Below are positions 35,214-44,034 of a stretch of DNA of 53,873 nucleotides, piece by piece. The DNA is from Clostridia bacterium (GTDB lineage: Bacteria > Bacillota > Clostridia > Oscillospirales > CAG-272). Position 1 is the stretch's first letter. Every line of letters begins with the position of its first letter. The position numbers were made by a program, and so were the translations under genes. Under the pieces are notes generated by a model, which saw nothing but the letters and a program-made list of their open reading frames with translations, was not told the DNA's origin and ran no database searches. The stretch is taken from assembly GCA_017443595.1 (NCBI GenBank), contig JAFSYU010000001.1, positions 1-53,873 on the forward strand, read 5' to 3'.

Positions 35214-36569
35214 TTATGATTCACAATATGTCAGATATATCTGCTCGTCTCCTCTTATCCCGTCACGCACGGCGAAAGGCGGAACGAACAAAAGCCCTTC
35301 TTTATCGTATATAACAGGATAATCGGCGCGCAAAGACGACGGTATCTTCTTTTCGGACAGCAGTTTTTTTACGCTGTGCGTCATGTTTCCGTATCTTATA
35401 CTGTCGGATCCGCGCCGGTTCCTTATATATATATCGTTTTTTATAATATCAGAACTTATTTTAATGCGTTTTACTATTCTGTAAATATTTATATATGAGT
35501 CAAGCGGCTTGGCAAAATTTGCATTTTCGACAAATATCTTATAATTTTTACCCGCAATAATATTTTCGCCTAATTCAAGTTTTATGTCAAATTCAAGAGG
35601 TCTTACTCTTTTGATAAAAACAAAACCGTTGTTTTCGTATATAAGATCGGTGCTGCCCGGAAACTGCAGTCTTTGTCCGTGTTCCGCACTCTTTACAAAA
35701 TCGAATATTGAATATAAATGCGTGTCGGATAAGGCTTCACCGCATTTTTGCTCATATAAAACGGAAAACACCTTTTTGAATACCGCCGGATGAAGGGCAG
35801 ATAAAGCGTCTTTATCCGGCTGCTCGTGCTCCGCAATAAATTTATAAGCGCATTCGGTAATAAATCCGTCCGCCTCACGGCAAAGGTCCGCCGCTTTGTT
35901 TATGTTTGACAGATAAGCGGGATTTATTCTTTCAAACACAGGCAAAAGCACTTGTCTTATATAATTACGCGTATAATCCGTGTCGCTGTTCGTACTGTCA
36001 AATATATGCTCCTGACCGTTTTCTTTTAAAAATGACAGTATCTCATCTTTTGACAAACACAAAAGCGGACGTATTATGCGTATGCCGTTGTCGTCTCTTA
36101 CCGGGCGTATGCTTCCGAGGCCTCTTACGCCGGTGCCGCGGGCAAGATTGAAAAGCAGAGTTTCAGCCCTGTCGTTTTTGTTGTGCGCCAATGCAACGCT
36201 TTCACATCCGGACTCTTTTGCTGAGGATATCAATATACGTCTTCGCTCGTCTCGCGCGGTCTCTTCCGTGCCGGTGTGACGTTCTTCCGAAAGCTGCGGG
36301 ATATTAACGCGGTAAGACTGAAAATCAACGCCGTATTTTGCGCACAGATCGCGGCAGAACGCTTCATCCCTGTCAGCCTCAGCGCCCCTTATCATGTGAT
36401 TGACGTGAACGCATCTGACGTCCGCGCCGGCTTTCAGCAGAAGCAGAAGCAGAGAAACGGAATCCGCGCCGCCGGAAAGACCGATAAGAATTTTACCGCC
36501 AAGCGATATACCGTTTTCTTTTGCGTATGATATGAATTTATCAAAAATATTATCAGCCGGGTTCTTCAA
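35214..36569 (-). CDS. tilS: tRNA(Ile)-lysidine synthase
   Basis: 451 residues from a proposed TTG start at 36569. PP-loop ATPase motif IGLSGGADSVSLL (about residues 20-32), then HVNHMIRGAEADRDEAFCRDLC, HNKNDRAETLLFNLARGTGVRGL, and the TilS C-terminal domain (RNRRGSDSIRYGNMTHSVKKLL, PVIYDKEGLLFVPPFAVRDG). It converts C34 of the CAU anticodon of minor tRNA-Ile to lysidine; essential. No ATG fits; the TTG has GGAG ten bases upstream inside dnaB, which it overlaps by 17 bases. The frame stays open further upstream, but that region is antisense-free dnaB coding sequence in another frame. Confidence 0.93.
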   Translation of the reverse strand: MKNPADNIFDKFISYAKENGISLGGKILIGLSGGADSVSLLLLLLKAGADVRCVHVNHMIRGAEADRDEAFCRDLCAKYGVDFQSYRVNIPQLSEERHTGTEETARDERRRILISSAKESGCESVALAHNKNDRAETLLFNLARGTGVRGLGSIRPVRDDNGIRIIRPLLCLSKDEILSFLKENGQEHIFDSTNSDTDYTRNYIRQVLLPVFERINPAYLSNINKAADLCREADGFITECAYKFIAEHEQPDKDALSALHPAVFKKVFSVLYEQKCGEALSDTHLYSIFDFVKSAEHGQRLQFPGSTDLIYENNGFVFIKRVRPLEFDIKLELGENIIAGKNYKIFVENANFAKPLDSYINIYRIVKRIKISSDIIKNDIYIRNRRGSDSIRYGNMTHSVKKLLSEKKIPSSLRADYPVIYDKEGLLFVPPFAVRDGIRGDEQIYLTYCES

Positions 36570-37899
36570 TGTGCGATAACTCCGAGAATTTCGTAAACTG
36601 CGGATCCCACGCCATTTCCACCGTACCCGTGCTTCCGTGGCGGTTCTTGGCGACAATGACCTGCGCCCTGTTCTGCTGTTCCTGGTTCTGATCGTAATAA
36701 TCGGGGCGGTAGAGCAAAAGCACGGCGTCCGCGTCCTGCTCAATAGAACCGGATTCACGCAGATCAGCCATTGTGGGTATTTTTTCTTTTGTTTTTTCAA
36801 GCTCGCGGTTAAGCTGCGAGCAGCAGATAACGGGTACCTCAAGCTCCTTTGCCATCAGCTTCAGCGCGCGCGAAATAGCGGAAACCTCCGCGGTCCTGCC
36901 GCTTTTCTTTTCGTTCGGATCCTGCATAAGCTGCAGATAGTCTATTATTACAAGCCCGTTTGATTTAAGACCTTTTATACGGTTGAGCTTCGCCTTCATT
37001 CTTGAAACAGTCGATTCGGACGTGCCGTCAATATAAATATTGCATTCCGCGAGTTTGGAAGCCGCCTGTCCGAGCTTGTCCCAGTCCTGAGGGTCAAGCT
37101 TGCCGGAACGCAGTTTTGTACTCGGGATGCACGCTTCCGTAGAAAGCATTCTTTTTACTATTTCCTCAGCCGACATTTCAAGTGAGAAAATACATACGGT
37201 TTTTTTGCCTTTATACGCCGCGTTTTCCGCGATATTCAAAACAAAACTCGTTTTACCCATGGCGGGACGCGCGCCGACGATTATAAGATCGCCCTTGTTC
37301 ATTCCCACGAGATAATTGTCAAGTCCCGAATAATGCGTCTGCACGCCGCGGAACTGATCCGGATCCTTTGCAAGCTCAGCAAGATTGGTATGCGCTTCTA
37401 CCAGAAGCTTTTTTATCTCTATCAGATCGTTGTTCTGTATGCCGTTTGAAACGCCGTAAATAAGCTGTTCGGCGCGTTCTATCGTATTATATACGTTTTC
37501 GCCGTCGTCAAAACTGAGACCGTCTATCTCTGTCGCCGCTTCAATAAGCTGACGGCGCAGGCTTTTTTCTTTTACAATGGAAACGTAATCCAATAGATTG
37601 GCTGAGGTAGGCGTGGCGTTTAAAATGACCATTATATTGCTTCTGCAGGACGCCTCGTCCATATCTGTACGCTCGACCATGGCGTTAGTAAGCGTAACGG
37701 CGTCTATCTGACGGCTCTGATCCATTGCAAGCGTATGCATTGAAGAATACATCAGCTTGTGTACGTCAAGATAGAAATCACTTTCGTTTAGCAGATTTGC
37801 AACGTCGTTGAATTTCTGCGGATCTATAAGTATAGAGCCTAAGACGGACTGCTCCGCCTGAAGCGAAAACGGCATCTGCTTGTTGAAATCGTTAGCCAT
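36553..37899 (-). CDS. dnaB: Replicative DNA helicase DnaB
   Basis: 448 residues. N-terminal collar domain (1-105, PFSLQAEQSVLGSILIDPQKF), linker, and a RecA-like motor with Walker A GARPAMGKTSFVLN, Walker B LVIIDYLQLM, and ISRALKLMAKELEVPVICCSQLNRELE plus RESGSIEQDADAVLLLYR. It unwinds DNA at the fork as a hexamer. The gene is called dnaC in B. subtilis. It follows rplI closely in the conserved gdpP-rplI-dnaB order. AGGAGTG lies before the ATG. Confidence 0.97.
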   Translation of the reverse strand: MANDFNKQMPFSLQAEQSVLGSILIDPQKFNDVANLLNESDFYLDVHKLMYSSMHTLAMDQSRQIDAVTLTNAMVERTDMDEASCRSNIMVILNATPTSANLLDYVSIVKEKSLRRQLIEAATEIDGLSFDDGENVYNTIERAEQLIYGVSNGIQNNDLIEIKKLLVEAHTNLAELAKDPDQFRGVQTHYSGLDNYLVGMNKGDLIIVGARPAMGKTSFVLNIAENAAYKGKKTVCIFSLEMSAEEIVKRMLSTEACIPSTKLRSGKLDPQDWDKLGQAASKLAECNIYIDGTSESTVSRMKAKLNRIKGLKSNGLVIIDYLQLMQDPNEKKSGRTAEVSAISRALKLMAKELEVPVICCSQLNRELEKTKEKIPTMADLRESGSIEQDADAVLLLYRPDYYDQNQEQQNRAQVIVAKNRHGSTGTVEMAWDPQFTKFSELSHIEEPG

Positions 37900-37909
37900 T
37901 GTTAAAAGA

Positions 37910-38359
37910 TCACTCCTTTTCGGTGACTATAAGGTTGAGTTTTCCCGAAATATCCTGATAGTATTTGACGGTAAGCTCGTATTTGCCGAAAGTCTTTATA
38001 GGTTCGCTTACCTGGATCTTTCTTTTATCTATATCTATGCCGTATTTATCCTTTAATTCTTCCGATATTTCCTTTGACGTAACGGAACCGTAGAATTTGC
38101 CGCCCGCGCCCGCCTGCTGACGGATGACCACGTTCAAAGCGGCGACTTTGTCCGCAAGCGCCTGAGCTTCCGCGCGTTCAACAGCAAGCTTGTGCTGTCT
38201 TGATTCCTCCTTTGCTTTAAGCTCGTTCATAACGGCGTCCGTCGCCTCTTTTGCAAGCTTTCTCGGAATAAGATAATTTTTTGCGTATCCGTCGGAGACT
38301 TTTATAAGCTCTCCCTTTTTTCCTTGACCTTTAACGTCTTCAAGCAGAAGTACTTTCAT
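37910..38359 (-). CDS. rplI: 50S ribosomal protein L9
   Basis: 149 residues, normal length. N-terminal RNA-binding part MKVLLLEDVKGQGKKGELIK and VSDGYAKNYLIPRKLA, long helix (about 45-75), C-terminal domain starting KFYGSVTSKEISEELKDKYGI. AAAGGAAA precedes the ATG. Sits between gdpP and dnaB as in most Firmicutes. Confidence 0.98.
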   Translation of the reverse strand: MKVLLLEDVKGQGKKGELIKVSDGYAKNYLIPRKLAKEATDAVMNELKAKEESRQHKLAVERAEAQALADKVAALNVVIRQQAGAGGKFYGSVTSKEISEELKDKYGIDIDKRKIQVSEPIKTFGKYELTVKYYQDISGKLNLIVTEKE

Positions 38360-38392
38360 TTCATATATTTCCTTTCAGTAAATTTCGATTTT

Positions 38393-40435
38393 TTAAGCTG
38401 CCGGCACGGTGTCTATCGCTTTTTCAAGCAGTTTTACAACGGTTTCCATATCAAGTCTCGGAAGCGGACCGTCGTAAACCTGAACGGTCTTTCCCGTTGT
38501 GATCTGAGCGCCGGCGTTTGAATGGTGACCGCCGCCGCCGAGACGCTCGAGTATGACCTGCACGTTTATTGAGCCGTCGCTCCTTGCGGATATGGAATAA
38601 ACGGGCTCGCCGTTCAGATCCGTGTTCATACGGCATACCGCAAACGACGCGGAAACGCCGTCCAGCTTAAGCATCGTTTCCGCAACTCTCGCGGCTGACG
38701 CGGGATCCGGCGCGGGCGCGGCGTCGTCACCGACGCAGACGGCGTAGCCGTCCTTATACATTTTCATTGAGCTTTGCAGCTTCAATTCAAACATAAAAGC
38801 TTTTTTGTCAAGCGAGAAGAACGAGGAAGCCTCCGCGGCGTCCGCTCCTTCACGTCTCAGATACTGCGCCGCGGCGTAAGTGCCCGCGCCGCAGTCGCGC
38901 GTAAAGCTGTTTGTATCAAGCTGTATTCCCGCTAAGAGCAGGTTTGCCTCGTCCGCCGTAAGCACACCGGACGGGAAGAACTGCTCAAGCATCTGCGCTA
39001 CGACTTCGGAAGCGGAAGACGCCGAAGGTTCAATATACTGTATTTTCGTTTCAAACGGGAAACTGCTTGAAAACATTCTGTGGTGATCTATGATTATTAT
39101 TGACGATACGTGATTTGTCATCTCCGGGTATTCAAATATCGCCGGATTGTTCACGTCCATTATAAAGAGCAGAGAATCGTGCTCTATCATATCAAAATCG
39201 TCGCGGTCAAAATCATAAAATATGTCTTTATAATCCGGCATTTCTTTAAGCATTGCATAAGGACGGGCGATATTTTTGTTGTCCTTGACCACTACAGTAG
39301 TTTTTTTGCCTAAAGATAAGCAGATCTTAGCTATTCCCATGCAGGACGCAAGACAGTCAAAGTCCGCGTTTTTATGCCCCATGATAAGAACGGATCCGGC
39401 TTTCTTAATAAGCGGCGTAGCCTGAAGGACAAGCCTTCTGGCGTTGAGTCCGGTAAGCTGAGGATCGTGCTTTGCAAGGCCGCCGTAAAACTCGTCTTTC
39501 GCTCCGCGGTCGTTCTTTATGACCACCTGGTCGCCGCCGCGCTGAAGGGCAAAGCTCATTGCCGAAGAAGCGAGAGCGCACTTGTCAAGCACGGTGCCGC
39601 TGCAGTCCGCGATACCGACGGATAACGTCATGGGAACGGCGTCGTCTCCGAACGTTATCTTTTTGACCTCGGACAATATCGGAAACGAAGCGCGCTTCAT
39701 GGCGGATAACTGATCCGCGTAGAACATCATGATATATTTTCCCGCGCCGTATTCTCTTATATGACCGTTACAGGATTCAGCCCAGGCTTTAAGCAGCTTT
39801 GTAACGGAGGCCGCGGCCTCAGCGTATTGATCCTGCATTCCGGATAAAAAGTTGTCCGCCATATCTATAATGACGTACGCAACTATGAGCCTTTCGTTTT
39901 CAAGCCGTGTTTTGTACGCCTCTTCATCCGTAGTATCGAACCACAGCGTGGTTACGGTCCTTCCGTTTGAGTTGGACTGCGGATAGCCGAAGACGCGGAA
40001 ATTCTTGTCGCCCACTTTTGCCGCCGCGCCTCTTCCGTCGTCGGTATTTAATACGTCTTTTATTTTTAATCCGCAGAGCTGCTCCGTGTCAGTATCTTTA
40101 TGAAGATCTTCTTCGGTAATAGCAGCAAACGCGTTGTTGTACCAGACTATCTTGCCGGCGCCGTCCGTTACTGCGACGGGCGTTTTCATCACCGCTAAAA
40201 GATGCGTTACGGAACGCACGGATTTAGGAGGCAGCTCGGACGGTGAAGAAGCTTGACCGAACTTGAATATCATAAAAGCGCCTGCGGCGGTAAGTATACA
40301 GTAAAGCGCGGTAAAAAGCACCGCAAACCATATCTGCGGCAGTTTACCTGTATATGAAACAAGCGTAAATACTGCGATAAACAAAACGGTGCATATCACG
40401 CAGTATACGATAACAAGCTTCGCTTTCTTAATCAT
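38393..40435 (-). CDS. gdpP: Cyclic-di-AMP phosphodiesterase GdpP
   Basis: 680 residues with the GdpP layout. Two membrane helices (about 8-55), a PAS-like domain (about 70-185), a degenerate GGDEF domain (about 195-330, with GAGKYIMMF in place of GGDEF, as is normal for this family), a DHH domain (GHKNADFDCLASCMGIAKI, IIIDHHRMFSSS) and a DHHA1 domain ending GGGGHHSNAGAQI. It hydrolyses c-di-AMP, linking osmolyte and wall control. First gene of the minus-strand block, with its own promoter at 40479-40507. Confidence 0.96.
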   Translation of the reverse strand: MIKKAKLVIVYCVICTVLFIAVFTLVSYTGKLPQIWFAVLFTALYCILTAAGAFMIFKFGQASSPSELPPKSVRSVTHLLAVMKTPVAVTDGAGKIVWYNNAFAAITEEDLHKDTDTEQLCGLKIKDVLNTDDGRGAAAKVGDKNFRVFGYPQSNSNGRTVTTLWFDTTDEEAYKTRLENERLIVAYVIIDMADNFLSGMQDQYAEAAASVTKLLKAWAESCNGHIREYGAGKYIMMFYADQLSAMKRASFPILSEVKKITFGDDAVPMTLSVGIADCSGTVLDKCALASSAMSFALQRGGDQVVIKNDRGAKDEFYGGLAKHDPQLTGLNARRLVLQATPLIKKAGSVLIMGHKNADFDCLASCMGIAKICLSLGKKTTVVVKDNKNIARPYAMLKEMPDYKDIFYDFDRDDFDMIEHDSLLFIMDVNNPAIFEYPEMTNHVSSIIIIDHHRMFSSSFPFETKIQYIEPSASSASEVVAQMLEQFFPSGVLTADEANLLLAGIQLDTNSFTRDCGAGTYAAAQYLRREGADAAEASSFFSLDKKAFMFELKLQSSMKMYKDGYAVCVGDDAAPAPDPASAARVAETMLKLDGVSASFAVCRMNTDLNGEPVYSISARSDGSINVQVILERLGGGGHHSNAGAQITTGKTVQVYDGPLPRLDMETVVKLLEKAIDTVPAA

Positions 40436-40478
40436 ATATGTTTTTATTCTCCGTATATAAACAATATTCGTATTATAT

Positions 40479-40507
40479 ATAATAACATAATAATATTAAA
40501 ATGTCAA
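40479..40507 (-). promoter_or_regulatory. Promoter of the gdpP-rplI-dnaB-tilS-hpt-ftsH block
   Basis: Minus strand TTGACA (40502-40507), 17 nt, TATTAT (40479-40484). Back to back with the nrdG promoter. Confidence 0.75.
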
Positions 40508-40548
40508 GTCGGATAACAAAAATGAAAAATAAAAATCTGCACAGGTAC

Positions 40549-40577
40549 TTGAAAAAAAACACACGGTATGATATGAT
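40549..40577 (+). promoter_or_regulatory. Promoter of nrdG
   Basis: TTGAAA (40549-40554), 17 nt, TATGAT (40572-40577). No NrdR box was found here. Confidence 0.65.
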
Positions 40578-40604
40578 AATAAAAAACGTAAACGGAGCGA
40601 TAAA

Positions 40605-41285
40605 ATGCGTATATACGGACTTCAGAAACTTTCTCTTGTGGACTATCCGGGCAAGACCGCGGCTGTGCTGTTTACGGGCGGTTGTAATTTCCGCTGCCCG
40701 TTTTGCCATAATTTTGAGCTTGTCATGAACCCGGGCGAGCCGATGGACGATAACGAGGTGTTTGATTACCTTAAAAAAAGACGCGGCTTGCTTGACGGCG
40801 TCGTCATAACAGGCGGAGAGCCTCTTTTGCATTCCGATATCCTGCAGACCGTAAAAGAGGTAAAAGCTCTCGGTTACCCCGTTAAAATAGATACAAACGG
40901 AACTTTCCCGGGCAGACTTGCGGAGGTTTTGAACGAGGGGATAGATTACGTTGCTATGGATATTAAAAACTGTAAGGAAAAATATTATATTACAGCCGGC
41001 TGCGACGTAGATCTTGACGCGGTGGAAAAAAGCATAATGCTTTTGAAAAACGGCAGCACGGATTTTGAGTTCCGTACCACCGTTGTATCCCAGCTGCACG
41101 AGGAAGAGGATTTCGTCAGGATAGGGCAATGGATAAAAGGAAACGAGAAGTATTATCTGCAGCGTTTCAAAGACTCTGAAAACGTGCCGTACGGCAATCT
41201 CAAGGCTCCGGATGAAGAAGAATTAAAGACTTTTCTGTCAGCCGTACAAAAATTTGTGCCAAACGCCGCAATCAGAGGAATATAA
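40605..41285 (+). CDS. nrdG: Anaerobic ribonucleoside-triphosphate reductase activating protein
   Basis: 226 residues, radical SAM. The cluster-binding CxxxCxxC is at residues 27-34 (GGCNFRCPFCHN), followed by VVITGGEPLLHSDI and VKIDTNGTFPGRL. It belongs to the longer NrdG-like activase type rather than the short E. coli form. It cleaves S-adenosylmethionine to install the glycyl radical on NrdD, encoded next. GGAG precedes the ATG. The order nrdG then nrdD is reversed from the commonest arrangement, and each gene has its own promoter. Confidence 0.94.
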   Translation: MRIYGLQKLSLVDYPGKTAAVLFTGGCNFRCPFCHNFELVMNPGEPMDDNEVFDYLKKRRGLLDGVVITGGEPLLHSDILQTVKEVKALGYPVKIDTNGTFPGRLAEVLNEGIDYVAMDIKNCKEKYYITAGCDVDLDAVEKSIMLLKNGSTDFEFRTTVVSQLHEEEDFVRIGQWIKGNEKYYLQRFKDSENVPYGNLKAPDEEELKTFLSAVQKFVPNAAIRGI

Positions 41286-41326
41286 CAATATATAGTTTTA
41301 CGCAAAAATTTTTCAACAATATATTG
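41286..41326. promoter_or_regulatory. Tandem NrdR boxes upstream of nrdD
   Basis: Core CAATATATAG at 41286-41295 and core CAATATATTG at 41317-41326 both fit the NrdR consensus CwATATaTwG. They are 31 bp apart (three helical turns) and end 10 bp before the -35 box, as expected for ATP/dATP-sensing repression by NrdR. Confidence 0.8.
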
Positions 41327-41336
41327 GAAAAATCTC

Positions 41337-41365
41337 TTGACAAATCGCGTTTTATGGTGTATGAT
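41337..41365 (+). promoter_or_regulatory. sigma-A promoter of nrdD
   Basis: TTGACA (41337-41342), 17 nt, TATGAT (41360-41365). Confidence 0.8.
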
Positions 41366-41428
41366 ATACAAGCTGGATATTATCACTGAACGATAAATAT
41401 AAACAATTCAAAAGAAAGAGGGATAAAA

Positions 41429-43804
41429 ATGTATCAGGTAGTAAAACGCGACGGAAAAGTTGTAGATTTCAACATCAGAAAAATATCGGACGCCATAAAA
41501 AAGGCGTTTGAAGCGCAGAACAGACAGTATAATGAAGATATAATAGATATGCTGGCGCTCAAAGTCACGTCTGACTATGAGCCTAAGATCAAAGACGGCA
41601 AGGTCGGCGTTGAGGAAATACAGGACAGCGTTGAAAAAATACTTATAGACGCCGGTTACGCGGACGTGGCAAAGTGCTACATACTTTACAGAAAGAACCG
41701 CGAGAAGATCCGTAATATGAAATCCACTATCCTTGACTATAAGGAAATAGTGGACAGCTACGTCAAAAATCTTGACTGGAGAGTTAAGGAAAACTCAACC
41801 GTTAAATATTCCGTCGGCGGCCTTATTTTGTCTAATTCCGGTGCAATAACCGCGAATTACTGGTTATCCGAGATATACGACCAGGAAATAGCGGACGCGC
41901 ACAGAAACGCGGATATACATATTCATGACCTGAGCATGCTCACCGGCTACTGCGCCGGCTGGTCGTTAAAACAGCTTATAAAAGAGGGTCTGGGCGGCAT
42001 CCCCGGCAAGATCACGTCGTCTCCGGCGTCCCACCTTGCAACGCTCTGCAACCAGATGGTAAACTTCTTAGGCATCATGCAGAACGAATGGGCGGGCGCG
42101 CAGGCGTTCTCATCGTTTGATACATATTTAGCCCCCTTCGTAAAGGTGGACAACCTTTCATACAGAGACGTCAAAAAATGCATTGAATCCTTCGTTTTCG
42201 GCGTAAACACGCCGTCAAGATGGGGCACGCAGTCTCCGTTCTCGAACATCACGCTTGACTGGACCGTTCCAAACGACTTAGCGGAGCTTCCCGCTATCGT
42301 CGGCGGCAAAGAAATGGATTTCAAATATAAAGACTGCAAAGCGGAGATGGATATGGTCAACCGCGCCTTTATCGAAATAATGATAGAGGGCGACGCCAAC
42401 GGCAGAGGCTTCCAGTACCCGATCCCCACGTATTCCATAACGCGCGATTTTGACTGGTCCGATACGGAAAACAACCGCCTGCTGTTTGAAATGACGTCCA
42501 AATACGGCACGCCGTATTTCTCTAACTACATAAACAGCGATATGGAGCCGTCAGACATACGCAGCATGTGCTGCCGTCTGAGACTCGATCTGCGCGAACT
42601 GCGCAAAAAGACCGGCGGCTTCTTCGGCTCAGGTGAAAGCACGGGCTCCGTCGGCGTCGTAACGCTGAATATGCCGAGAATAGGTTACTTATCCAAAACC
42701 AGAGAAGAATTCTTTGACAGACTTGACAAGCTTATGGATATTGCGGCAAGATCGCTTGACACGAAGCGCCGCATAATAACAAAACTGCTTGACGAGGGAC
42801 TTTATCCGTATACAAAACGCTATCTCGGCACGTTTGAAAACCACTTCTCAACAATAGGCCTCGTAGGTATGAACGAGGCGTGCCTCAACGCAAAATTCGT
42901 AGGCGTTGACATGACGCATAAGGAAGCGCAGGAATTCACGAAAGACGTGCTCAATCACATGAGAGAGCGCCTGTCCGACTACCAGGAAAAATACGGAGAT
43001 CTGTTCAACCTGGAAGCGACCCCCGCGGAATCCACCGCTTACAGACTCGCAAAGCACGACGTGGCGCGTTATCCCGATATAATAACAGCGTCCGAAAAAG
43101 GGAACACGCCGTATTATACGAACAGCTCGCATCTGCCCGTAGGTTATACCGCGGACGTATTCGAAGCGCTTGACGTTCAGGACGAACTGCAGACGCTTTA
43201 CACCTCCGGTACGGTGTTCCACGCGTTCCTGGGCGAGCGTCTGCCCGACTGGAAAGCCGCGGCGAATTTAGTCAGAAAGATTGCGGAAAACTACAAGCTC
43301 CCGTATTATACCCTGTCCCCGACGTACTCTATCTGTAAGAATCACGGTTATATCGTCGGTGAAGTTTACGAATGCCCGCAGTGCCATGAAAAGACGGAAG
43401 TTTACAGCCGCATAACCGGCTACTACCGTCCCGTTCAGGACTGGAACGTAGGCAAGGCCGAGGAATTCAGAGAAAGAAAAGAGTACGATATAGCAGCTTC
43501 GCGTCTGACGCACGAACGCCCCGTATTCGAGCAGAGCTGCGCCTGCGAAGAAAAAGCGGAACAGAAAGCCGAAGGCGGCGACGAGATAATACTCTTTGCC
43601 AGCAAGACCTGCCCGAACTGCAAAGCGGCGGCTATGCTGCTTGACAAAGCCGGCGTAAAATATACGAAGATATACGCGGAAGACGAGCCGCAGCTCGCCG
43701 TACAGTACGGCATCAAACAGGCGCCCACGCTTCTGACCGTAAAAGGCGGAGAAGCGGAAAGATACGTGAATCTGTCTAATATCAGAAAGTATATAGGGGT
43801 TTAA
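41429..43804 (+). CDS. nrdD: Anaerobic ribonucleoside-triphosphate reductase with a fused C-terminal redoxin domain
   Basis: 791 residues. ATP-cone (1-90, VVKRDGKVVDFNIRKISDAIKKAFEAQN), class III reductase barrel (about 100-700), zinc-site Cys (CKNHGY and CPQCHEKTE) and glycyl-radical loop RITGYYRPVQDWNVGK. After a Glu/Lys linker, residues 719-791 form a separate glutaredoxin/thioredoxin-like domain with CPNC (728-731) and the cis-Pro segment KQAPTLLT. It makes dNTPs from NTPs without oxygen. The fused redoxin suggests a thiol electron donor in place of formate, in line with trxB 230 bp downstream. AGAGGG precedes the ATG. Two NrdR boxes control it. Confidence 0.95.
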   Translation: MYQVVKRDGKVVDFNIRKISDAIKKAFEAQNRQYNEDIIDMLALKVTSDYEPKIKDGKVGVEEIQDSVEKILIDAGYADVAKCYILYRKNREKIRNMKSTILDYKEIVDSYVKNLDWRVKENSTVKYSVGGLILSNSGAITANYWLSEIYDQEIADAHRNADIHIHDLSMLTGYCAGWSLKQLIKEGLGGIPGKITSSPASHLATLCNQMVNFLGIMQNEWAGAQAFSSFDTYLAPFVKVDNLSYRDVKKCIESFVFGVNTPSRWGTQSPFSNITLDWTVPNDLAELPAIVGGKEMDFKYKDCKAEMDMVNRAFIEIMIEGDANGRGFQYPIPTYSITRDFDWSDTENNRLLFEMTSKYGTPYFSNYINSDMEPSDIRSMCCRLRLDLRELRKKTGGFFGSGESTGSVGVVTLNMPRIGYLSKTREEFFDRLDKLMDIAARSLDTKRRIITKLLDEGLYPYTKRYLGTFENHFSTIGLVGMNEACLNAKFVGVDMTHKEAQEFTKDVLNHMRERLSDYQEKYGDLFNLEATPAESTAYRLAKHDVARYPDIITASEKGNTPYYTNSSHLPVGYTADVFEALDVQDELQTLYTSGTVFHAFLGERLPDWKAAANLVRKIAENYKLPYYTLSPTYSICKNHGYIVGEVYECPQCHEKTEVYSRITGYYRPVQDWNVGKAEEFRERKEYDIAASRLTHERPVFEQSCACEEKAEQKAEGGDEIILFASKTCPNCKAAAMLLDKAGVKYTKIYAEDEPQLAVQYGIKQAPTLLTVKGGEAERYVNLSNIRKYIGV

Positions 43805-43817
43805 AGAAATCTATGTA

Positions 43818-43952
43818 GGGAAGGGGTCTCCCCTCCCGAATTAAGAATTCAAAAATTATGGTGTCGGCAGAGCCGACGAAATTTGGGGGTACCCACCCCT
43901 CTGTAACCCCCAAACCCCCTGTTCCCCTCCCACAAATCAAAGATTTGAGGGG
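43818..43952. repeat. Hairpin-rich REP-like intergenic element
   Basis: Five short inverted repeats in 135 bp: GGGAAGGGG/CCCCTCCC (43818-43837), GAATT/AATTC (43838-43850), GTCGGC/GCCGAC (43863-43877), TTTGGGGGT/ACCCCCAAA (43882-43914) and CAAATC/GATTTG (43933-43947), the last flanked by CCCCT/AGGGG. Base makeup (C- and G-runs) is unlike the rest of the window. This looks like a palindromic dispersed element; other copies cannot be seen here. Confidence 0.55.
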
Positions 43953-43990
43953 CGCGGCAATTTGTCCGGATTCTCGGAGCAGAAAATCAG

Positions 43991-44019
43991 GGGCGCACAT
44001 AAAACGTGCGCCCTCTTTT
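43991..44019 (+). terminator. Terminator between nrdD and trxB
   Basis: GGGCGCAC (43991-43998), 7-nt loop, GTGCGCCC (44006-44013), then TCTTTT. Confidence 0.85.
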
Positions 44020-44034
44020 GTATAAGGAGTGTTT

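Noticed and set aside
36570..36842. N-terminal extension of tilS
   Set aside because: It overlaps dnaB in another frame, adds Arg/Ser-rich sequence absent from TilS, and lacks a start site; the TTG at 36569 fits better.
39450..39860. GdpP as an active diguanylate cyclase
   Set aside because: Its GGDEF-like domain reads GAGKYIMMF; degenerate GGDEF is normal in GdpP and not a novelty.
43818..43952. CRISPR array
   Set aside because: The repeats are different short palindromes, not one direct repeat with unique spacers; no cas genes are present.
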